A stretch of 5,987 nucleotides of DNA from an uncultured Gammaproteobacteria bacterium. GTDB lineage: Bacteria > Pseudomonadota > Gammaproteobacteria > Pseudomonadales > Pseudohongiellaceae. The notes under the pieces are model-generated. The model was not told the origin of the DNA. It did not search any database and saw only the letters and a list, made by a program, of their open reading frames with translations. The DNA lies in contig CAISYX010000083.1 of the NCBI GenBank assembly GCA_903889815.1, positions 1-5,987 of the forward strand, written 5' to 3'. The translations under genes were made by a program, and so were the position numbers. Shown here in pieces: positions 4,386 through 5,987 of this stretch (its first letter is position 1; the number at the start of each line of letters is the position of its first letter).

Positions 4386-5987
4386 ATGATCATCAAAAAC
4401 ATCACTGCAGACTTTGCGGTCGCCGAACAGCTGAGCGTTGAGGATGTGGATGCGCTGGCAGCACTGGGCATCCGGGGGTTGATGTGCAACCGGCCCGACG
4501 GCGAAACCGAGGACCAGCCAGCCTATGCGCAGATCGAGGCCGCCGCGCTGCGCAACGGCCTGCAGATTCGTCATGTGCCGGTAGTCTCTGGCGCCATCAG
4601 TGACAGTGACATCGCGGCATTTGGTATCGCCTTTGCAGAGCTCCCTCGGCCACTGGTCGCTTTCTGCCGTTCTGGCAGCCGGTCAGTGAATCTCTGGGCC
4701 ATGGATCAGGCGTCGAAAGGTGCGGCGGCTGAGCCAGTGCTGGCGGCCGGTCGCGCCGCGGGGTTCGACCTGGCAGACAGCGTCAAGCGCGGCTCCTTGC
4801 TCAAGCCTTCGACCCAGGGCATGAAGCACTATGCCGTCGTGATCATTGGTGCCGGTGCAGCAGGCATCAGCACGGCCTCCAGCCTGCTCAAGCGCAAGCC
4901 GGATCTGCGCATCGCCCTGGTCGACAAGGCCGAAAAGCATTATTACCAGCCAGGCTGGACGCTGGTGGGCGCAGGGGTTTTCAAGGCGCCGCAGACGGAG
5001 CGCGACATGGCGCCCCTCATTCCCCGCGGAGTGACCTGGATAAAGGCCGCTGCCGTCGAGTTCTCTCCGGAAAGCAATTGTGTGCGTCTGGACGATGGCA
5101 GCACCGTCAGCTACGACCGCCTGATCGTCGCCTGTGGCATCAAGCTCAACTGGGCTGGTATCGAGGGACTGTCCGAGACACTGGGGCGCAATGGTGTCAC
5201 CTCCAATTACCGCTTCGACCTTGCACCCTACACCTGGAAGTTGGTGCAGGGGTTGCGCTCCGGCAAGGCTGTCTTTACCCAGCCGCCGATGCCGATCAAG
5301 TGCGCTGGCGCGCCACAGAAGGCGCTGTATCTGTCCGGTGACCACTGGTACCGCACGGGCGTGCTCAAGGACATCAACATCCAGTTCTACAACGCTGGTG
5401 CGGTGCTGTTTGGCGTGAAGGAATATGTCCCGGCGCTGATGAAATACATCGAGAAGTACAAGGCCACTCTCAATTTCTCCCACAAACTGGTGAAGCTTGA
5501 TGGCGACAGCGGGACCGCCTGGTTTGACAAGACGGACGCCGAAGGCAAGGTTGAGCGCGTCGAGACAGATTTCGACATGATTCATGTGTGCCCGCCGCAG
5601 CAGGCGCCGGACGTGATCCGCAGCAGTCCATTGGCCGATGCGGCGGGCTGGGTGGATGTCGATCAGGCGACACTGCGTCACAAGCGCTATCCCAACATCT
5701 GGTCACTGGGGGATGTGTGCAGTGCCCCCAATGCCAAGACAGCTGCGGCGGCCCGCAAGCAGGCGCCGATCGTGGCGCACAACCTGCTGTCCGACATGGG
5801 CGTGACCCAGGGCGTGGCACATTACGATGGCTACGGGTCGTGCCCCCTGACTGTGGAGCGCGGCAAGATCGTGCTGGCCGAGTTCGGGTTTGGCGGCAAG
5901 CTGATCCCCAGCTTCCCTGACTGGATTCTCAAAGGCACAGAGCCCACACGACTGGCATGGATCCTGAAGAAGGACATGCTGCCGCCG
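4386..5987 (+). CDS. sqr: DUF442-sulfide:quinone oxidoreductase fusion (3' end missing)
   Basis: The frame is open from ATG 4386 to the last base (534 codons), so the C-terminus lies outside the window. AAGGAA ends 6 bases before the start. Residues 1 to about 130 are a DUF442 (tyrosine phosphatase-/rhodanese-like) domain with the loop FCRSGSRS and candidate catalytic C94. A linker leads to M146, where the FAD-dependent SQR domain begins. It has the dinucleotide motif VIIGAGAAG (G155, G157, G160), YDRLIVACG (243-251), KCAGAPQK with C306, LGDVCSAPNAKTAAA with C445, and GSCPLTVERGKIVLAEF (484-500). C306 and C445 correspond to the redox cysteine pair of human-type (type II) SQOR. The enzyme should be membrane-associated, oxidising sulfide to sulfane sulfur and passing electrons to quinone. 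The DUF442 role is unknown; persulfide transfer is an inference. Such fusions are known and are often annotated as bifunctional tyrosine phosphatase/FAD oxidoreductase. By recall the family is about 550-560 residues, so perhaps 20-30 are missing. Confidence 0.93.
   Translation, partial: MIIKNITADFAVAEQLSVEDVDALAALGIRGLMCNRPDGETEDQPAYAQIEAAALRNGLQIRHVPVVSGAISDSDIAAFGIAFAELPRPLVAFCRSGSRSVNLWAMDQASKGAAAEPVLAAGRAAGFDLADSVKRGSLLKPSTQGMKHYAVVIIGAGAAGISTASSLLKRKPDLRIALVDKAEKHYYQPGWTLVGAGVFKAPQTERDMAPLIPRGVTWIKAAAVEFSPESNCVRLDDGSTVSYDRLIVACGIKLNWAGIEGLSETLGRNGVTSNYRFDLAPYTWKLVQGLRSGKAVFTQPPMPIKCAGAPQKALYLSGDHWYRTGVLKDINIQFYNAGAVLFGVKEYVPALMKYIEKYKATLNFSHKLVKLDGDSGTAWFDKTDAEGKVERVETDFDMIHVCPPQQAPDVIRSSPLADAAGWVDVDQATLRHKRYPNIWSLGDVCSAPNAKTAAAARKQAPIVAHNLLSDMGVTQGVAHYDGYGSCPLTVERGKIVLAEFGFGGKLIPSFPDWILKGTEPTRLAWILKKDMLPP

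Noticed and set aside
4683..5681. Minus-strand open frame of 332 codons
   Set aside because: It is a long antisense shadow of the GC-rich SQR fusion gene and shows no family resemblance or ribosome site.

Overview
The window looks like chromosomal DNA from a proteobacterium, probably gammaproteobacterial. The evidence is GC-rich coding sequence, clear Shine-Dalgarno sites, a sigma54 promoter with an enhancer-binding protein, and a CspA-type cold-shock protein. The lineage is an inference from gene content only. I see no tRNA, rRNA, insertion sequence, prophage or CRISPR array.

Left part (1-714): positions 1-93 hold the 3' tail of an unrecognised plus-strand gene. It faces a minus-strand cold-shock protein gene (200-406), and a perfect 17-bp bidirectional terminator (114-155) lies between them. 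The cold-shock gene has a near-consensus sigma70 promoter about 190 bases upstream of its start, implying a long 5' leader as in cspA-type genes.

Middle part (656-1794): a minus-strand gene encodes an exported NHL-repeat beta-propeller protein and is followed by a long hairpin.

Right part (1905-5987) is a sulfide-detoxification locus. A minus-strand FisR-type sigma54 activator (1905-3213) is divergent from a plus-strand operon. The operon encodes an ETHE1-like persulfide dioxygenase (3426-4322) and a DUF442-sulfide:quinone oxidoreductase fusion (4386 to the window end, incomplete). In the expected scheme the SQR part oxidises sulfide to sulfane sulfur and the dioxygenase oxidises the resulting glutathione persulfide to sulfite. 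FisR senses sulfane sulfur through three cysteines and turns the operon on from a sigma54 promoter, which is visible at 3359-3373.

The most striking observation is that fisR is broken by a frameshift exactly at three tandem copies of a 7-bp unit (2967-2987). Removing one copy joins the PAS sensor to the AAA+ and DNA-binding domains in one frame. This could be a phase-variable switch, a fixed loss-of-function duplication, or a sequencing or assembly error.
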